Positions 60,462-64,000 of a stretch of DNA of 64,000 nt are shown one piece after another. The position numbers were made by a program, and so were the translations under genes. This stretch comes from CAWGET01 sp963821715. GTDB lineage: Bacteria; Bacteroidota; Ignavibacteria; Ignavibacteriales; Melioribacteraceae. Where the stretch lies: assembly GCA_963821715.1 (NCBI GenBank), contig CAWGET010000008.1, positions 124,001 through 188,000 on the forward strand, in the 5' to 3' direction. The notes under the pieces were generated by a model that was not told the DNA's origin, ran no database searches, and saw only the letters and a list, made by a program, of their open reading frames with translations. The stretch's first letter is position 1, and each line of letters opens with the position of its first letter.

Positions 60462-62564
60462 TTAAAATATTGCGAATAAAACAAATAAAGCTACAACCGA
60501 GATAACAACATACAACACGTAAGTTTGAATTTTTCCGGTTTGAACTTTTCTAAAAGACAATCCTATTAAACCGCTGAAGAAAGCGGTAAAGTTTACAAGT
60601 CCGTCCACAACATAAGTATCGAACAATCCGTTTAGTTTGGCGAAGCCGCGCGTGACCGAAGCCGCGCCGTTTACAATTCCGTCAACTACTTTATTATCGA
60701 AGACAGATAATCCCGCACCGGTTTTTAACGTTCCCGAAATAAAAGTAGCGTCGTAAATTTCATCAACATACCATTTGTTAAATGATAAATTGTAGAGCGG
60801 TTTATATTTCTCCGCGAGTTTATCAGGATCGGTTTTGCGCCATTGATAAATAAAATAAGCAAGCAGTATTCCCAAACCTGCAAGGAGGAGGGATAAAATC
60901 ATAGCCGGATAATGCATTGCATGTTTTGCGTGCATATAAGTTGATGAATGAACTGTCGTTTCCTCGGCTTCTTCCAAAGCTTCTTCGTAATTAACTTCTT
61001 CCGATTTCATAAAGTCGAAGCGCGCTTCGTCGGGAACAATCGGGCTCGGAGTTGTAACCCAATTACTCAGGAACCATCCACTTTCCGGATTTACCGGATT
61101 TGGAGTATACCAAAAGAAAACTGAAAGACCACTTAGAACAATCAATGGAACCGTCATCACCCATCTTTGTTCGTGCGCATGATCGTATTTCTCTTTATTT
61201 CTCGGCTTTCCGTGAAAAGTTAAGATTACAAGACGGAACATATAAAACGCTGTCATAAACGCGACGACGAAACCGAGAACGGGTATTAACCAATGCCCGG
61301 TAAGTTTTCCGAAGATAAGCGTACCGGCTAAAATTCCATCCTTGCTCAAAAATCCGGATGTAAATGGTATGCCGGAAATTGCGAGAGTTGAAATTAAGAA
61401 AGCCGTGTAAGTTATCGGCATTTTTTTTCTCAATCCGCCCATTTCATTTATATCCTGCGTGTGATGCATTGCGTTAATTACCGAGCCTGAACCGAGAAAT
61501 AAGCAGGCTTTGAAGAATGCGTGCGTTACAAGATGAAAGAATGCGTAAGTATAAGCACCGACGCCAACCGCCATAACCATATAACCAAGCTGGCTAACCG
61601 TTGAATACGCGAGAACTCGTTTAATATCGTTTTGTGTGATGGCAATTGTGGCTGCGATAAAAGAAGTTACCGCGCCGATTATGGCAATAACCAAAAGCGC
61701 GTCTGCGGTAAGCATTACAAAAATTCTCGCTACAAGATAAACTCCCGCCGCAACCATTGTTGCCGCGTGAATCAAAGCGCTTACCGGAGTTGGACCTTCC
61801 ATCGCATCCGGAAGCCAGACGTGAAGAGGAAACTGAGCTGATTTTCCGACAGCGCCCATAAATACAAGAATTCCCGCGGCAGTTAATCCGCCAATTGTTC
61901 CGTAAGGAAGAACTCCCTGCGAAATTTGTTCAAATATAGTATCAAAAGTAAATGTTCCGTATGTCGTAAAAAGTATCAGTATTCCAATAAACATTCCGAG
62001 ATCGCCAACCCTGTTAACGAGGAAGGCTTTTTTCCCTGCATCGGAAGCAGATTTTTTCTCGAACCAAAATCCGATCAATAGATAAGATGATAAACCAACC
62101 AACTCCCAGAAAATATACATCATCAAAAGATTATGCGTTAAAACTATTCCGAGCATCGAAAAAGTGAAAATCCCGAGATAAGCAAAATAGCGCGTATATC
62201 TTATATCGCCTTTCATATATTCAATGGAAAAAAGATGAACCAGGAAACTGATAAGATTTACTACCACAAGCATTATCGCGGTAAGATTATCAATTTTAAT
62301 TCCGAGTTCTACAAAGAAATCGCCTACGTTAAAAACTCTTCCAAAGTCTATCCACGTGAAGCTGAAAATCAAATCCTGTTCGGCGTAAGCTCCAAGCTTG
62401 AAAAATGCAATAATACCGGAGAAGACGAGAACGATGAATAAAATTCCGACTTCGAGCAAATAAAGTTTTTGGATTTTTTTACCGAAGAAGATTAATGTTG
62501 TAAATCCCAGCAGCGGTAAAAAAAGCGTTAAAACCGAAAGAAATAGTAATGATTGTTCTGACAT
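60462..62564 (-). CDS. nuoL: NADH-quinone oxidoreductase subunit L
   Basis: A 700-residue proton-pumping subunit with a long C-terminal lateral helix region. Typical: ALIHAATMVAAGVYLVAR, LAYSTVSQLGYMVMAVG, FHLVTHAFFKACLFLGSGS. Starts 3 bp after nuoK. Confidence 0.97.
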   Translation of the reverse strand: MSEQSLLFLSVLTLFLPLLGFTTLIFFGKKIQKLYLLEVGILFIVLVFSGIIAFFKLGAYAEQDLIFSFTWIDFGRVFNVGDFFVELGIKIDNLTAIMLVVVNLISFLVHLFSIEYMKGDIRYTRYFAYLGIFTFSMLGIVLTHNLLMMYIFWELVGLSSYLLIGFWFEKKSASDAGKKAFLVNRVGDLGMFIGILILFTTYGTFTFDTIFEQISQGVLPYGTIGGLTAAGILVFMGAVGKSAQFPLHVWLPDAMEGPTPVSALIHAATMVAAGVYLVARIFVMLTADALLVIAIIGAVTSFIAATIAITQNDIKRVLAYSTVSQLGYMVMAVGVGAYTYAFFHLVTHAFFKACLFLGSGSVINAMHHTQDINEMGGLRKKMPITYTAFLISTLAISGIPFTSGFLSKDGILAGTLIFGKLTGHWLIPVLGFVVAFMTAFYMFRLVILTFHGKPRNKEKYDHAHEQRWVMTVPLIVLSGLSVFFWYTPNPVNPESGWFLSNWVTTPSPIVPDEARFDFMKSEEVNYEEALEEAEETTVHSSTYMHAKHAMHYPAMILSLLLAGLGILLAYFIYQWRKTDPDKLAEKYKPLYNLSFNKWYVDEIYDATFISGTLKTGAGLSVFDNKVVDGIVNGAASVTRGFAKLNGLFDTYVVDGLVNFTAFFSGLIGLSFRKVQTGKIQTYVLYVVISVVALFVLFAIF

Positions 62565-62567
62565 AAA

Positions 62568-62879
62568 TTATTCTTTTAGATTATCTATTTCGTCCACATT
62601 AATATTTGTAAACGTTTTATATAAATTGAGCACAATAGCAAGAGCTATTGCCGCTTCGGCCGCAGCTAAAATAATTACGAACAAAGCGAACAACTGTCCG
62701 TTCAAGCCGAAGTTTCCATATTTGGCAAAAGCCACAAAATTAATATTAGCCGAATTAAGTATCAACTCGACTCCCATCAAAACCATTATAGCGTTCTTCC
62801 TGGAAACAACAGCCATAATTCCCAAAGAAAAAAGTATTGAACTTAGAATTAAAAAGTGCGTAAGACCTACGTGAAACAT
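62568..62879 (-). CDS. nuoK: NADH-quinone oxidoreductase subunit K
   Basis: A 103-residue three-helix subunit; GVELILNSANINFVAF and AEAAIALAIVLNLYK with the conserved Glu residues are typical. Begins directly after the nuoJ stop with no gap. Confidence 0.96.
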   Translation of the reverse strand: MFHVGLTHFLILSSILFSLGIMAVVSRKNAIMVLMGVELILNSANINFVAFAKYGNFGLNGQLFALFVIILAAAEAAIALAIVLNLYKTFTNINVDEIDNLKE

Positions 62880-63374
62880 TTATTTATCTCTCCGCGCTAT
62901 TGTAGCCGCTCCTATCATCGCCACCAAAAGCAAAATAGCGAGCAGTTCAAAAATTAAAATGTAATCTGTTAATAAAACTTTACCAAGCCCGAACACTGTT
63001 GTTTCAGGATTAGCCGCCGGATTAATCGTCCAGCCGGTTGTAGTCATAATGTATATCAGAAGTCCGAGAAGCAGTAAAACTCCTATTGTAGCGGGCACAA
63101 CATTAACGGCTCCGGCTTTAATTTGGACGTTGACTACCTTATTTGTAAGCATAACACCGAATAGCATTAATATTAAAATGCCGCCGACGTAAACCAGTAT
63201 TTGAACGACCGCGATAAAATCTGCGCCGAGCAAAACGTAAATTCCGGCGACTCCGAAAAAAGTAAAGAGCAAATTGAAAGCCGAATAAACCAGGTTTTTG
63301 GAATAAACAACAATCGCCGCCGAAACCAGCGTAATCGCCGCAAATAAATAAAATATTATATCGTATAATTCCAT
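62880..63374 (-). CDS. nuoJ: NADH-quinone oxidoreductase subunit J
   Basis: A 164-residue five-helix complex I subunit; LGADFIAVVQILVYVGGILI matches NuoJ. Followed directly by nuoK. Confidence 0.94.
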   Translation of the reverse strand: MELYDIIFYLFAAITLVSAAIVVYSKNLVYSAFNLLFTFFGVAGIYVLLGADFIAVVQILVYVGGILILMLFGVMLTNKVVNVQIKAGAVNVVPATIGVLLLLGLLIYIMTTTGWTINPAANPETTVFGLGKVLLTDYILIFELLAILLLVAMIGAATIARRDK

Positions 63375-63487
63375 ATTAAATAAGTTGATTCCTTCAATAA
63401 GTATTGAAGATTAAAAAATAATTTTGAACCTTTATTTGATGATGAACATTTTAATGTTTCTACTTAATTAATTCTAATTTATCGCTT

Positions 63488-64000
63488 TTAGCCTTTTGTA
63501 TCTTTATCCTCGTCCGATTTCGGCTTACCCTTCTCTACATCTTTCGATCCACCTGCGTCTCTTTCAGTTCTGTTGCCGGAACGATCGGCGGAATCATCTT
63601 TTCTTTTATCAGTGTTTTCCTGTTCCATTTTTTTATCTCCTGTTTCGGCTTGTTTATTTTCATCGGAAGATCTTGGTTCTTTTTCTCCTTCTTTCTTTTC
63701 CTCATTTTCTGCTTTCTTTGCGCTTGCATAAGGATCCGGAGCGGGTTTATTTTCCATCTTCGATTTAGCCGCCGTGTTTTCCACCTTTTTCTGTTCTTCT
63801 CTAAGTCCTTCTGCTTTCTCAGATTTTGGCTTCGCGTCCGGATTTACTTTTCCTTCTTCTTTCACTGCAGCTTTCGGAACAGGCTTCGGTTTAGCAGCTT
63901 GTTCGGCTTTGGCTTTTGCAGCCGCGGCTTTCTGCGCTTCTTTTTCCGCCATCATTTTTTCATAGTTGGCTGTTTTTTCTTTCGATTCTTCTTCGGTTAA
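63488..64000 (-). CDS. Charged C-terminal tail of the gene before nuoJ (probably nuoI), partial
   Basis: The frame is open through the right edge (LTEEESKEKTANYEKMMAEK), so the ATG pair near 63955 is internal. About 170 residues are low-complexity, rich in Lys, Glu, Ala and Pro, and end DEDKDTKG. Gene order predicts NuoI here, but no ferredoxin motif lies within the window. A NuoI with such a tail would be much longer than usual (~160-200); the identity needs the adjacent sequence. 113 bp to nuoJ. Confidence 0.5.
   Translation of the reverse strand, partial: LTEEESKEKTANYEKMMAEKEAQKAAAAKAKAEQAAKPKPVPKAAVKEEGKVNPDAKPKSEKAEGLREEQKKVENTAAKSKMENKPAPDPYASAKKAENEEKKEGEKEPRSSDENKQAETGDKKMEQENTDKRKDDSADRSGNRTERDAGGSKDVEKGKPKSDEDKDTKG

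Noticed and set aside
63496..64000. Plus-strand Phe-rich ORFs at the right edge
   Set aside because: Mirror of the Lys/Glu-rich coding tail; not genes.

Overview
The window is chromosomal DNA from an AT-rich, Gram-negative bacterium, most likely of the Ignavibacteria (Chlorobiota/Bacteroidota side of the FCB group). The main evidence is a set of secreted proteins ending in type IX secretion (T9SS) sorting domains of the YPNPFNPST type, a PorV/PorQ-like outer-membrane protein, TonB receptors with carboxypeptidase-regulatory-like N-termini, an isolated atpD-atpC pair, and many short palindromic intergenic repeats. No rRNA, tRNA, CRISPR array, prophage or transposase gene was recognised.

Layout. 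1-960: 3' end of zwf. 1.1-3.5 kb: small genes, including an ion channel, a CcmE-like OB-fold protein, a SpoIIAA-like protein and an internally deleted remnant of a zinc transporter. 3.6-11 kb, minus strand: a heavy-metal efflux locus (CDF exporter, Cys-rich exported protein, CusC/B/A-type RND system, and a PII-like regulator whose T-loop lacks the uridylylated Tyr). 11.2-13.4 kb, minus: FetAB-type exporter (fetA frameshifted) and a thioredoxin-like protein. 13.7-18.2 kb, plus: acyl-CoA carboxylase beta subunit and an MltD-type lytic transglycosylase with seven LysM repeats, split by a frameshift. 18.7-24.1 kb: T9SS cargo (PD40-type protein, M6-like metalloprotease with beta-helix) and a lysozyme-fold protein. 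24.3-29.3 kb: TPP riboswitch and terminator controlling a TonB receptor, thiamine pyrophosphokinase and a sodium/solute symporter, a likely thiamine uptake operon. 30.2-43.2 kb: an apparent operon of T9SS cargo, OB-fold protein, lipoproteins, large TonB receptor, PorV-like protein, NHL-type lipoprotein and an extracellular endonuclease/exonuclease/phosphatase protein. 43.6-52 kb: three tandem paralogues with a shared FIMAH-like C-terminal domain flanking a heavily interrupted large secreted lysozyme-fold protein, closed by a small T9SS-tailed protein. 52.3-54.1 kb: atpD-atpC. 54.4-57 kb, minus: LON-domain protein, SOD, IscA-like protein, a hypothetical protein and an Rrf2 regulator. 57.3-64 kb, minus: nuoN, M, L, K, J and the charged C-terminal tail of the preceding gene (probably nuoI).

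A conspicuous property is about a dozen frame interruptions, nearly all single-base indels. They fall in fetA, mltD, the M6 protease, a YgiT-type zinc-finger gene and several T9SS-region genes, while the core metabolic genes are intact. They may be assembly errors or real decay in accessory surface-protein genes. Fragments are listed separately, and each entry explains how they join.
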